From Hygrophila difformis (Eukaryota; Streptophyta; Magnoliopsida; Lamiales; Acanthaceae): DNA of 64,000 bases. Made by a program: the position numbers and the translations under genes. The stretch covers positions 26,171,763 through 26,235,762 of the forward strand of contig JAOANR010000006.1 of NCBI GenBank assembly GCA_030278955.1. The letters are read 5' to 3'. Shown here one piece after another: positions 22,918 to 34,184 of the stretch (its first letter is position 1; each line of letters starts with the position of its first letter). Under the pieces are notes generated by a model that was given only the letters and a program-made list of their open reading frames with translations, searched no databases and was not told where the DNA came from.

Positions 22918-23924
22918 TTTGGTTCTGAGGCTGTTCCTGCCCCGTGACCAAGTCCTCCCTTTTCGTTATGTTTTAAAGCCTAGTTCGGCACTCCCGACGT
23001 ATGTGACCCATTCGACCACATCGGAAGCAGGCGCCTTGTTGAGGGCATCCCCTCGCCAGATGGGGTCGTCCACATCTTGGGCAAGGTGGTACCGGATCTT
23101 CTTGGTTGAACCTCATCCCATTGTTGTTTTGTTGTGGCCTATTCGACCCTCTCCGCTGTTCGTTCCTTCCAGTGTTGTTCTCGCTTCTCGAGTCCCGGTT
23201 TCTCTTGTCTTGGGGACCCCTGCTGGACTCCCCACTCACCCTTCTCTTCAGTTGTTGCACACGCGCTACTGCCACAGCGCGGTCATACACAGCTTGCAAA
23301 TCGAGGTAGTGTACCCCCGCGATCACCTCGCGAACAGACAGGTTCAGTCCCATCTCGAACTTCTGTGCTTTCTCTGCATCCGTGGGTACGAGTCTTGGTG
23401 CGAACCTCACCAGCTCCTTGAATCGAGTGTAGTACTCTTGTACGGTTTGGCTTCCTTGCTTCAGTCATCTTGGCTTGAGTTGCCTGCCACCAGTCGTCCG
23501 CTTCGCCTCCCAAGTAGTACGAAGCGACATGCACCCTCTCTCCTTCCGGACATTTCACTGCTCCTAGCAGCTTGTCGAAGGTCCGGATCCATTCCTCCAG
23601 TTTGGCTGGATCCTCCTCACCAGCATAGTGGGGCGGCTGGTAAGGATTCACCATCGCCAAGTAGTTGGGGCGAGCTTGGGGCGGAGGTACCGCTGCAGCT
23701 TGGCCCTGGTTGACTTGCGCGTTTCCTAGCGCAATCAAAACCTCCTCTATCGTCCGAAGACGATCGCCCACATTGTTCGGTGCGGGGGCGTCCTGCGCAC
23801 CTTGGGGTTGTTCCTCTGCAGGTTGGGCCGGTTCCGTGACATTTGGAGGTATTTCGGTAGGTGTTTCAGTGGTGGTTTGAGGAGCGGGTTGAGTTCTTCC
23901 TCTTCCTCTTCCTCTGGATGCCAT
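22736..23924 (-). pseudogene. Tekay gag, internally deleted
   Basis: The start is ATG 23922-23924 (MASRGRGRGRTQPAP). The capsid part reads PHYAGEEDPAKLEEWIRTFDKLL and EADDWWQATQAKMTEA, then jumps in another frame to VQEYYTRFKELVRFAPRLVP near 23440. About 40 residues usually present between these blocks are missing, so a deletion also shifted the frame. The later frame has two zinc-binding blocks (CPRCGRPHLARGC and CFRCGRMGHIRREC), a stop at about 22973, then an Asn/Gln/Pro-rich linker to the protease. It formed the virus-like particle; this copy cannot. Confidence 0.85.
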
Positions 23925-23989
23925 TCTGGTACACCACAATAGGCAGGCCATATGTAAGCCCCATTACCCGTGGTTGATGGGTGAATTGG

Positions 23990-25036
23990 ATTTGAATTAA
24001 GTTTTGAATGGACAAGGTGGATTTACTCTTCTCCCATCCAATCTATTGCTATCCCTAATAACACTCAATTTTTGGATTACCCCAACTTAAAATTTCTAAC
24101 ACTACTATAGTAGTTAGAGGAGGGTGGCTTAATTATTAGTACTAATTATTAATTGATTATATACATTTGGTGAGCCTCATCTCGTTTGTACTTATCATAA
24201 CTTAGTAAAGACATAATCTTTCGTCTATGGAGGATTGGTGCTCATTCTTTTTCCTCAATTTCAAATTCAATAGCCCTACCCCATCGAACTTTAATCCCAT
24301 TTGCACCAGAAAAATCTGACCCACTCCATTTCCACAAACGCCGGCAACCACGAGGGCACAACAGCAATCCAGCAGCCAGCGGCACAGGCGGTAATCGTCT
24401 TTAATCTTGGGATTTTCATACTATATTCACAGGCCGCACAGGCTGGTTGTCTGCAACCTTTTTTTAGCCCGTTTTGGGATTTAATCGTCTTTAATCTTTC
24501 TTCTTGCATTCGTCATTTGGATTTATGATTTTTTGTTTTTCTTTAAATATTACTCCTATTTGATAAGAAAGGCAATTGACAGGCTTCCTAGAACCAAGAT
24601 TTGGGATGTATTGTCGAATTAATGATCCTTGGTAGGTTTGTGATAATGTCTAGATTAAAATTAATCTCTCTTCCATTTCTCTTTGGAAACTTGACTTAAA
24701 TCTTCCATCCATAATCCATTCACACAATCTCCATTTCTCTCTTCTTCTAATGAATAGATTTGCCAAAGATCTAAATCACTGCGCCACGGGTCGTTTATGC
24801 TCCGAACGATATCGGTGGAGTTTACAGGCTGTGGGAGATTCATAACACGTCGTGAGATTTGAGTATTAAACGCCATTCGCCGAAGAAGTTTGGATCTTTT
24901 GTTGCCGACGTTCACACTTCACGCAGCCACAGTTATTTGTGCTGATTCCCTCTATTTCTTATTTCAAGGCAACCTTGATTACTTAATTAATTAATGGCCT
25001 AATATAAAATTTGCTCAACAGACAGATTCCAAACTA
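23990..25036. other. Gene-free stretch upstream of the pyrophosphorylase gene
   Basis: It contains the breakpoint of the Tekay element and presumably the distal promoter of the next gene. No conserved ORF, LTR, TIR or RNA gene was recognised. Short frames here lack coding features. Confidence 0.5.
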
Positions 25037-25049
25037 CAATAAATACTCC
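25037..25049 (+). promoter_or_regulatory. Possible TATA-like element
   Basis: CAATAAATACTCC lies about 100 bp upstream of the ATG at 25145, a plausible core promoter position. The match to TATA is imperfect. Confidence 0.3.
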
Positions 25050-25144
25050 ATCTTCCAGTTGGCTGTGGCCTGTGGGTGGGCCTGACTTCATATCGTCTTC
25101 TCTCTGTACTCTCAGCTAATTTTTTCTTCTGAAAACGAGGGGTC

Positions 25145-28100
25145 ATGGAGTACGAAGCAGATGCTGATTTCGATCGTCTGGTAAATTTTATCCTCATGGA
25201 TCTGATTTTATCTATGATTAGCTTCAGTTTTGGTAAAAATCTGTTACTGCTACCGCAATATTAGTTATTCTAGTGTGTTGATCTGGTGTGTTGGTTTTTA
25301 AATCCAGAATCTTGGATGGTTTTTATTTTCTCATTTCACTTTCATCTATGAATTGCTGTTACCAAGATTCTGGAACTTGGATTTTTTTGTTTTATCTTTT
25401 TTAGAAATTGTGGAATAGATGATTGCTGAGGTATACATTGATTATAGAGGAATTGGTGCTAGTTGTTGTTGCTGTAACTTATACTTTTCCATGTTACTGA
25501 AACTTAGGAATTGACCATTTGCTCAGAGAAAAATACCTGGCTCAGAAATTTATATTTCTGACATGTATAAAAGGAATCCTAATTATATTTGAGATCAAAT
25601 TTGCTTATGTTGCATAGCCTCTTCAGATATTCTAATTGAGTTAGAACTGGTGGACACCTGTTTTTTCAGTGTTGAATTATGCTCTATGGCTGGTGGGAAG
25701 TTTTGCATGATGTTTGGGGTATATTGTCTTGTTAATCTCCTTGTGTGGAAGAAGTAGGTCTCTATCAATCAGTACTTTTATGAATGATCATTTGTTCTAT
25801 TCTTCATAAAAGCATTTTAATCAGTTTCTATATTGAGGATTTATATATGCTATTGGATTTTCTTCCCTAACAGCTTAAAGTTTTACTAGAGTTGGTTCAC
25901 TAACATGGTATCAGGGCCAAGGGTCTCGTGTTCGAGTCCTATTGCCTATTTGTATTTGTATTTGTATTTGTATTTATGGGCTTTGTCTTCTGTATTTGGT
26001 TTAGGCGGCTCTGTCCGGATTGTTTGTCTTGGGTTCACTTGCAAGGTTAGCCCACCTTGCATGTGGGGGTGTTTTTGAGGACTGATATATGCTATTGAGT
26101 TCTCCTCCCTAACAGCTTAAGCTTTTAGGAGAGTTGGTTCTCTAACATTCTAATCTTCTCCATAGTTCAAGGCCTGCATTATTTGCACGTAGTTGTTAGT
26201 CCAGTGCAGATATGTAAGAAGGCAAACACTAAGAGTTCCAGTGCTTGAGTTGTGTTCTGCATTCAATAAGTAGCTCAAAATAGGCAAACATTCTTCTTTT
26301 AGTCTATATCCCATTTCTGTGCCTACTAACATTGATCACCCTCCCACCTGCTGCAGCCATTGCTCGAGAGGCTCAAAGATTATGGTCAAGAAGATGTTTT
26401 TTCCCTCTGGGATGAGCTCTCCCCTAAAGAGCAGCTCCACCTCGTCAAGGACATCCAGGTATTTCTCATACCTTGTTTTCTTTTCAGAAACATTCAAGAT
26501 TTCTCTTTCTTCCTTTCAAAATTCTTTTCGTGCAACTTTTCTATATACCCCTCTATCAGAATTGCAAAGTAAGACATTATTCTTCTTTTTATTCTTGTCT
26601 GGTTAGAATTCTTATAAATCTAGCAACCATTTTTCCTCTCCCGATTAGGGTTTATCATATTGCCTGTTGCGACTGAGTAGTAAACAGGATCAAGCTATAT
26701 CCAGATGATTTTTTACACCTGATTAAGTTGTCAATCTCGGGTTATTGCATGGCATAAACTGCATGATTCCCTCCAAGTCACAGGAAAAACAAATGCAGAC
26801 AAATAAATATAACTAGGCTGATTTTCTCTCTTCCCATAATGAAAAATGTAAAGCATTTATTATACTGTTATCTTTTTAGAGGCAACTCAAATTTACACTC
26901 ACATAGCAATTGTTTGTATTACACTTAGTGTTGCAGATTTTTTTATTTTTTATTTATTTTTTAATTTTTTTTAATATTATTATTATCCACACAAACACAT
27001 TTATATTAATATGTTCATATATTTTTGAAGTTTTTAATTATCTATTTTGCCTCACTCGGTTGATTTATTCTGAGGTATGGAAATCATAGACAGTATCTTA
27101 CTGTCTTATTTATATGTTTCCATATCTTTGTTTATTTTCTGAATTTTGTGGTTAATTGTGACTGTCGTGCAGGGCCTGGATGTTCCTAGGATCGACCGTA
27201 TTATTCGTTGTTCATTTCACTCACAAGGTTCCTCGATTAAATTATTCATATTACAGGTCTGAATAAAATGCTTTTGAGTGTATGAATACTATAACTGAGC
27301 TGATTTTGTACAGGGCTTCCGAAAGCAGCTATTGAACCGGTTCCAGAGAGCAATGTATCAATGGTGGAAAAGCGGAAAATGGAAGAAAGGGAGAGATGGT
27401 GGAAGATGGGAATGAAAGCAATCTCAGAAGGGAAGTTGGGTGTGCTGCTTCTATCAGGTGGACAGGTTTGTCACTCTGTAAACAGACGGAACGGATGAAT
27501 AAAGTGTGCATTCTTTTGTCTATGATCAATTGCAATTCAAACTGTGCTATCTTTTTTTTCTTTATGAGCACTTAGTGAATAATGAATTTCAAGGAAAACA
27601 AAATTAAATTTTGCTCCTTTAATGAACGACATGCCACATCAAACACTCAGAACAGAGTACCATAAGTGTGGGAATTAATTCATATCAATGTCATTGAGAT
27701 TTGAGAAGGTTTAATGTAGACCCATAGAACACATCCTATCCGTTTTTGTGCATAATGCCTTCCATTGAATCTGATGTGACATATGAGTATATATATGAGA
27801 CATTATTCCAGGGTGACTTGATTTTGAATTTTGAATCTTTGGATGCAGGGAACTCGTCTTGGTAGTACAGACCCAAAAGGCTGTTTCAGTAAGTGATACT
27901 AATACTAGCTTGATTTCCCCATTTTGAAACTCGTCTTGGTTTGAATTTTGAATCTTTGGATGCTGAAGTTATTACTTGATGAGGCCCTTTCTCATTTTTA
28001 TCTATGGCATGTTGCATTCACATATTACCTATCCTTACTCATGTATGTGCCAGTTCAGAACAATTGAAGGCATTGAAAGCATTTTAGATAATGCAACGTT

Positions 28101-31100
28101 TCTAGTTTCTACACATTTGAACCTAGTCCATATCCCTCCTTTTAACTTCTATCAATATATAATATTGTGAGGAAGCATCCTATGTATGCATGCTGTTTTA
28201 ACTATAGATAGCTTTTGTACTTGGCAATGTTCTCTATTTGATAATTGAGTCACTTGTCCATGTTTCAGACATTGGGCTCCCATCTGGAAAATCACTTTTT
28301 CAACTTCAAGCTGAGAGAATATTACGTGTTCAAATGTTGGCTGCTCATTCAGTGGATGATGGTGCGTCTCATTCATCTAAATCATGGTTTCTCCTCATGT
28401 ATTTGGTTTTCAATCTTGATTTACTGTTCGATGCAGTTATTGTCAATATTACTCCTATTCATTGGTACATAATGACAAGTCCATTTACTGATGAACCCAT
28501 CCGTAAATTCTTTGAAAGCCATAAATATTTTGGTCTTGAAGCAGATCAGGTAAGATATTTTGACATTTTTATCTGGATTTCATGGTTTTAAGCACCAATG
28601 GCTCACGCAGTAAATTGATTTCAGGTGACCTTCTTCCAGCAGGGCACCATTCCTTGTGTGTCAAGAGATGGTAGATTTATCATGGAAACGCCATACAAAG
28701 TAGGGCTTCTACTTGTTTCTTTTCATGTTCTAGGTTGTTAGATGGCATATGTCCAGGATAAGATTTTTTTATGTGCAAATTGTGTACGTCTTGTATTTGA
28801 AAGTATGCTTTTATATACAATGACTGCCTTTCATAAGGTGTCTCTAAAAATACATAGGTCAACCTTAATTTCTAGTAAAATCGTAATTGTTGTAGAACTT
28901 GGTCTAGTTCCAGTTTCAATGGTTTATATGATATTCTGGTGGCCGTTCTATTTTACGTTGGTTATACTTGCACCTTTTCTGCATGCAATCATAATTATTT
29001 AATTTTCTGAAGCCAGGTAGCTAAGTCTCCTGATGGAAATGGAGGAGTTTTTTCAGGTAATCCATAACAAAGTAAACCGCATGTACATCTTAACACTCAG
29101 TAAGTTATGATTTGTGCCTCAATGTATGAAAAAATTGTTGCAGCTTTGAAATATTCAAAGTTGCTGGAAGATATGGCTATGAGAGGCATAAAGTATTTGG
29201 ATTGTTATGGAGTTGATAATGCTTTGGTGCGTGTTTCTTCACTTCGTTATCATCCTTTTATGTTTCAGGTTTTGACTTCTTATAATGATACAAAGATTAA
29301 GGCCCCGTTTGGGTTGGCTTCTAGACAGGTGCTTTTGGCTTTTGCTTTTGCCAAAAGCACTTCTGCTAGAAAAGAGGTGCTTGTTCGGGTTTTTGAAAAA
29401 AGCAAAAGCACTTCGAAAAGTTAAAAGAAGTGCTTCTGGAAGAAGCAGTTCGGGGGTGCTTCTCCCAAAATCAGAAGCCAAAAACACCTAGAAATGTGTG
29501 CAAAGTCTAAAATGCCCCTACCCCTTAATATAAATTACACTATAAATATCTTATTCCCATATAAAAAGCATATCTTTTTTGGTAATTACTACATTCCAAA
29601 TGCACTTTTCATTTTTACTCATTCAAACATTTTTAAAAAGCCGCTTTTCAAGAATTCCATCCAAACACAAAAGTTGCATTCTTTTGCTTTTGACTTCTAC
29701 TTTTGGCTTCTGGTTTTTAAAAGCCCATCCAAATGGACCCTAAATAGTTAAGTGCTTTCCAAATAGGTACGTGTTGCAGATCCAACTTTCTTGGGATATT
29801 TCATCGAAACTGGTGTGTCTGCTGCTGCCAAAGTTCCGGAAGGTGAGTTTGTTATATCAAAAGCATGAATTGATTTACATCATCGTTTGAAGTTTCCGTG
29901 TCAATTTGTTGTGTTTTAGGCATACCCACAAGAGAAAGTTGGCGTATTTGTTCAACGAGGGAAAGGTGGACCAATCTCTGTGGTTGAGTACAGTGAAATG
30001 GATCAATCTATGGCTAGTGAAATTAATCAAAGGACTGGTCGCCTTCGCTATTGTTGGAGTAATGTATAGTCCTTCCCCATTTTCTTTCACGTCTCATATT
30101 TCAGTTGAACTTAATTTGAATTTGAGTTCTTGTGTATTTATTTATTAATTAGGCAAGTAGGTTCATGATATATTTACTTCCATTTCTTTTGCATCTCAAG
30201 TCTGATGTACTTGTTTCATTTCAGGTTTGCCTTCATATGTTCACTTTAGATTTTCTGAACCAAGTGGCAAATGGCCTTGAAAAAGATAGCATGTCAGTAA
30301 TGGTTTCTCTCTCTTTCAATGTTGCATATGTGTGTTTATGCACTTTTTCCTGTGCCTCTGGTGTCCAATTTTTCTTCTCTTTTTTCATAATTTTATTTTG
30401 AAAAAAAAAAATCTTAAATCAAGTCAGCACTGTGTCAAAGAAATTCTGATCCAGTAAAAATGTAGAGGTATTTATTTTTCTTGTGTCAATACGGTTGCTA
30501 TGTAAACACAAAGAATTGGTTGTGAGATAGTAATATGGGTAATTCAGAATGATATAAAAATGTGTGCAATCATAATTGCAGCTATCATCTTGCAGAGAAG
30601 AACATCCCCTCAATCCATGGACACACAATTGGCTACAAACTAGAGCAATTTATATTTGATGCATTTCCTTATGCATCTTCGACTGCACTTTTTGAGGTAA
30701 GATGGAGAAATAAATTTCATATATACATAGGAGTTTCCTAGTTTGGATGGATGTTGGTTGGCCTTATTTTGGTGAATGTGTGCATAGGTTGTTCGTGAAG
30801 AAGAATTTGCACCAGTGAAGAATGCGAATGGAGCAAATTTTGATACCCCAGATAGTGCTCGATTGCTTGTCCTTCGCCTGCATGCTCGTTGGGTGGTTGC
30901 TGCTGGTGGCTTTTTGACTCATTCAGTGCCACTATATTCAACTGGTAGGGAGTTGTGGTGCTTCTTGATTATGCTACACGAAATGAATATATTAGGCATT
31001 GGGTAATAAAGATATTTGTGGCTTTCTGGGAGATCCTGATGGATGGTTTTTTTTTTTTTTTTTTATAAATTTTATGGCAGGTGTGGAAGTGTCGCCCCTT

Positions 31101-31178
31101 TGCTCATATGCTGGAGAAAACCTCGAGGCAATATGTCGGGGAAGAACATTTCATGCTCCTTGTGAGATTGCGTTCTAG
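25145..31178 (+). CDS. GlcNAc1pUT: UDP-N-acetylglucosamine pyrophosphorylase, 16 exons, frame lesion in exon 11
   Basis: The enzyme makes UDP-GlcNAc from GlcNAc-1-phosphate and UTP in the cytosol, feeding protein glycosylation and GPI anchors. Exons read by eye: 25145-25180, 26357-26458, 27173-27227, 27314-27465, 27849-27888, 28269-28361, 28437-28549, 28625-28699, 29017-29056, 29144-29226, 29767-29842, 29920-30063, 30225-30292, 30582-30696, 30788-30944, 31081-31178. All introns are GT-AG. Signature motifs: LLLSGGQGTRLGS (UTP-binding loop), [51 protein letters not shown] and [11 protein letters not shown] near the C-terminus. Phases agree at every junction except exon 11 to 12, where exon 11 (76 nt) is 2 nt short of keeping frame into [10 protein letters not shown]. 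Joined length is about 482 residues, normal for plants. Either a mutation, a sequence error, or an alternative donor (29851) explains the break. Confidence 0.93.
25831..26147 (+). mobile_element. TRIM element in intron 1
   Basis: A 317-bp miniature LTR element. Terminal repeats of about 75 bp lie at 25831-25905 and 26070-26147 (both contain ATATGCTATTG and CCCTAACAGCTTAA and end CTAACA). A tRNA-Met-type primer site TGGTATCAGGGCC at 25906-25918 follows directly, a GTGGGGG purine tract precedes the second repeat, and a 5-bp duplication TTCTA flanks it (25826-25830, 26148-26152). There is no coding capacity. It sits in the same orientation as the gene. Confidence 0.85.
29298..29745. mobile_element. 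MITE (hAT-type ends) in intron 10
   Basis: The ends are inverted: TTAAGGCCCCGTTTGG at the left and CCAAATGGACCCTAA at the right, a terminal motif seen in many plant hAT-type MITEs. The inside is rich in AAAGCA/TGCTTTT inverted motifs (GTGCTTTTGGC, GCCAAAAGCAC) that fold back locally. No transposase frame is present. The right end lies about 22 bp before exon 11. No clean target duplication could be assigned. Confidence 0.75.
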
Positions 31179-31988
31179 TTGTGTTTTATTTTTATTTTTA
31201 AAGAAATAAATATATATTAATATTGCAACATATAATGATTATATTTTTACTGTAAACTAATCTGTATTGATGGAGATGGGAATTGGATAAATGTGTTGGT
31301 GATTGGTTTTCGAGGGCACTCTGTTTCTACTGTGTCTTTCGTCTCTATTAGTTGAGACCTCGGGGGAGGATCGGATTGGATCACATGATTCACACGTGTA
31401 TGTGGAGAGTTTAGAGTAGCATTTAGTTGTGTTGTAGTATGTGGTATGAATCATGTTGAATTATCATTATTGATCACAGACTGGCCTTCTACTCTGTCAA
31501 CGTGTACACCCGGTGTTTGTTTTATACCTGTGTTTAAAATTATTTGGATTAATTGCATTACTAAGAGGAGTTTAGAAGATGGGATTATTTGGATGAATGA
31601 TGACATGAAGTCATGAACCCTGCAATGCAAGGATCTTAATGTTGGCAAAAAAACTGGAGAATTCTTAATAGGAGGACAAATGCTGAACAAATTAGTTGCG
31701 GTGGTGCTGTGGATTATAGGAATGAGATACCCAATTAGTGAAATACCATGAACTACAGACCATCTGATGAATACTCAATGAAGCTATTCCAAGATCAACA
31801 CATGCTCTTGAGCTTTGCCCTTACATTTCGTAGAATGAGTATTCGAATTTAGAAGGACAACAAAAGATATCAGAGGCCAACAAAAACAAGAGAGAAACAT
31901 GAAATAGTATGCCCATTTCTCTGCAAAAGTGTGTACTGATTTGGCATGAAACTAACCAACCACTGAATGCATACATTCCTACACTCAA
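31179..31988. other. Convergent intergenic region
   Basis: The 3' ends of the pyrophosphorylase gene and the mTERF gene face each other here. The stretch probably holds both 3' UTRs. No further gene or repeat terminus was seen. Confidence 0.6.
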
Positions 31989-33257
31989 TTATTTCACCAC
32001 AAATTTCACATTGCCGGTACCTTTTGACAAATAGACGTCTCCAATTTCCTTCAAAAAAGGGACAACATACTTCTCATTGAACTTCTCGTCTGTCATACGC
32101 CTTAATGTGGATAAAGCAGGCCACCTTTTAATCAATTTCTTATCCTCCAACAATTCCAGCACTCGCAGTCGTGGTTTATACCTCTTCTCGATGCTGCTCA
32201 AAAGGGATGGTGGGAAGCTAATGATACAAGATATGTCGTACCTCCCATTCGCTACAAGAACCTCTACTACTTCCTTTATTCTCTCCCTCGATAAACAATA
32301 CACCTCAGGGTATTTCCTAAGTATGGCTGCTGTATCATCATCAGAAAATCCAATCTCCTGTAATGTCCTGACCTTGAGCTTTAAAGTCTCCATGGATAAA
32401 CAAAACAGATTAGGGAATATCCGAAATGCTGATGCTATATCATCGGGCATAAACCCTACCTGGCGTAAAGCCCTAAGCTTGAGCTGCCATTTATTATCCG
32501 GAAATGAACTAATTATCCTAACAGCATCAAGGAACACCCTAGAACCCCTACGGACACCCATCTCCTCAGCCCTCGCCACAGATTTCTTTGTCAGTTCCAC
32601 TCTACGGAACAGAAACCTCGGTTGATGATGCATAGTCTTTATTATTTGATGCATCGAGACACCACACTTGCTCAAGAGCTCAACATTTGGGAACAAACTC
32701 ATCCCCAAATTACGCCCCGCCAAATACCCCGAGGCCTTCAAAAGTCCAGGCAATTGATCATCTCCCACCAACTTCTTTAGCGAGGACAGCGACGGGACGA
32801 GACGATTTTTAACACTGTGACTGAAAATCGAAGGTTCATTTGTGAGAATCTGGACAACATCAGGAAGAGAAAGGCCGACGTCCTGGAAAGCCCGGATTTT
32901 GGGCTTAATATATCTCTCAAGATCCCCGGAGAGCAATCGGGGCCTTGCGAGCACCATTTTCTCGAGCTGAGAATTAGAAAAGCCGCATTCTTTTAGGAAG
33001 GAGAGGACTGAATCGGCTCTCTGGGGGCTTCTCAAACGCATCATAACAGAAGCGAGTTGTGAAGCCGATGGAGGGGAGAAATGGTGCCTCTGCAACAACT
33101 CGTAAAATGTGGATCGGCGTTCCCCTTCCCCTTCGACTGAGGTGGAGAAATGAAGCAGAGGGACACGGTTCTCAAAAGCCCAATGGGATTTGGCAAGAAA
33201 TGCAGAATTTCTGAGACATAAAGGGACTACTACATTTTGCCGAAGCACAGAAATCAT
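31989..33257 (-). CDS. mTERF-family organellar nucleic-acid-binding protein
   Basis: A single exon of 422 codons, starting MISVLRQNVVVPLCLRNSAF. The ORF extends further upstream without an ATG, so 33257 is the likely start. mTERF proteins bind organellar DNA or RNA and act in transcription, splicing or ribosome assembly in mitochondria or plastids. The Arg-rich, acid-poor first 50 residues look like an organelle transit peptide. The body has repeated helical mTERF units, each with a Leu-Pro-type turn: KECGFSNSQLEKMVLARPRLL, QDVGLSLPDVVQILTNEPSIF, RQVGFMPDDIASAFRIFPNLF and QEIGFSDDDTAAILRKYPEVY. Lack of introns and the length are normal for one large plant subgroup. The frame is intact. Which organelle and which target cannot be read from sequence. 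Confidence 0.92.
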   Translation of the reverse strand: MISVLRQNVVVPLCLRNSAFLAKSHWAFENRVPLLHFSTSVEGEGERRSTFYELLQRHHFSPPSASQLASVMMRLRSPQRADSVLSFLKECGFSNSQLEKMVLARPRLLSGDLERYIKPKIRAFQDVGLSLPDVVQILTNEPSIFSHSVKNRLVPSLSSLKKLVGDDQLPGLLKASGYLAGRNLGMSLFPNVELLSKCGVSMHQIIKTMHHQPRFLFRRVELTKKSVARAEEMGVRRGSRVFLDAVRIISSFPDNKWQLKLRALRQVGFMPDDIASAFRIFPNLFCLSMETLKLKVRTLQEIGFSDDDTAAILRKYPEVYCLSRERIKEVVEVLVANGRYDISCIISFPPSLLSSIEKRYKPRLRVLELLEDKKLIKRWPALSTLRRMTDEKFNEKYVVPFLKEIGDVYLSKGTGNVKFVVK

Positions 33258-33410
33258 AGCATCAAAATCAGAAAGAACTTGCCTTGATTGCAACAAGAAA
33301 ACACTATGAAGGGCGAAGCAGAATCGCCAGGGCTTCAGGAGTTGTGATCTAAATTTTGAATTTGGGGGTTAGGGTTCTTCAATTCAAACTCTACCTCGGG
33401 CTATTTATTG

Positions 33411-33421
33411 AAAAGTATAAA
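33411..33421 (-). promoter_or_regulatory. TATA-like box upstream of the mTERF gene
   Basis: The minus strand reads TCAATAAATAG about 155 bp upstream of the ATG, a plausible core promoter. The remaining DNA up to 33666 holds nothing recognisable. Confidence 0.35.
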
Positions 33422-33671
33422 ATCTAAAATGGCTTTATTACTTATGCCAATTATATTAATAAAATAATTTAGATATGTCCAGGGGAAAAAAATGAACATA
33501 TTGTTTAAAAAATGAAAAATTAGCTACCAAACATAATTGACTTAGTAGTATGGGACTCTGCAAAGACAGTCCTTTTCAATGTCACCGGGATTAGTTTTGG
33601 CTGCATTCACTTAAAAAAAGAAAAATTAGATTCATGCATTCAGTGATGAGAATGGTAAGTGGTTAGGTGAA

Positions 33672-34130
33672 TGTTATCCCAACGAATCAAAAATTAAGCC
33701 CATTACATTCCAACCCAATAACCAAGTAGCTGACCTAGTCCATAGATATATCCCGATAAAGATGACCGTAAGTTAATAAGAGAGGAGCGTCATCAGAGAG
33801 AGAAAATCGAACATGGAAGAAGGGCGCAATGAGAGGGTGTCATTAAAGCCGAGATTGAGGCTGTAGAATCCTTATAAATACTGGAGGCTGCATCCAAGGA
33901 AGGCACCTCAACTCATCTGAAGCAATCCGCATCCTTACACTTTTTTTTTTTTTCGTTTCTGCAATTTAGTTTCTCTGGAATTGTAATTCTGTTCTTTCAT
34001 TCCGCATTTTCCCTTTGTTTACAATCTTTCATTAATTCATTGTAATTTCCTTTCCTATATTTCCTTGTAATCCTTTTGGAGTTCATCAATCAAAGAGAGG
34101 TTTTACCCCTCTGGAATTTCACGGTTAACA
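33672..34130 (+). repeat. 5' LTR of the Tat element
   Basis: It starts TGTTATCCC and ends GGTTAACA and has the same length as the 3' copy, with scattered substitutions between them. It includes a long T run near 33943-33954 that is shorter in the 3' LTR. Confidence 0.92.
33869..33880 (+). promoter_or_regulatory. TATA box of the Tat LTR
   Basis: TCCTTATAAATA is conserved in both LTRs (second copy at about 47136-47147) and followed by a pyrimidine-rich leader, as expected for the U3/R boundary. Confidence 0.7.
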
Positions 34131-34152
34131 AATTGGCACACCCAGTGGGATA
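34131..34152 (+). other. Primer-binding site region of the Tat element
   Basis: The sequence directly after the 5' LTR reads AATTGGCACACCCAGTGGGA, the usual place and style of a plant gypsy primer site. The tRNA was not assigned. Confidence 0.6.
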
Positions 34153-34184
34153 CGATTTGAAGCCATATCCGCTTTGAAGAGTGT

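Larger units (their letters stand above)
16533..23990 (-). mobile_element. Tekay/Del-type Ty3/gypsy chromovirus, 5'-truncated
   Basis: On the minus strand the order is gag, protease, RT, RNase H, integrase, chromodomain, polypurine tract, 3' LTR. The LTR starts TGTAATACCC, and the tract and the chromodomain at the integrase end fit the Tekay/Del clade. The 3' LTR is intact and abuts LINE sequence. The 5' LTR and primer-binding site, expected after 23.95 kb, are absent, so the element was cut by a deletion that also removed the end of the LINE. The exact breakpoint lies somewhere between 23.93 and about 24.2 kb. Confidence 0.88.

Noticed and set aside
24661..24915. An 84-codon minus-strand frame upstream of the pyrophosphorylase gene
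   Set aside because: No recognisable domain, no splice or promoter support, and it overlaps the likely promoter of the plus-strand gene.
25906..25945. A possible tRNA gene (GGTATCAG... GTTCGAGTCC)
   Set aside because: It cannot fold into a cloverleaf with an acceptor stem as read. The string begins exactly at the primer site of a TRIM element.
32077..32625. A 182-codon plus-strand frame
   Set aside because: It is the opposite strand of the intact mTERF gene and has no features of its own.
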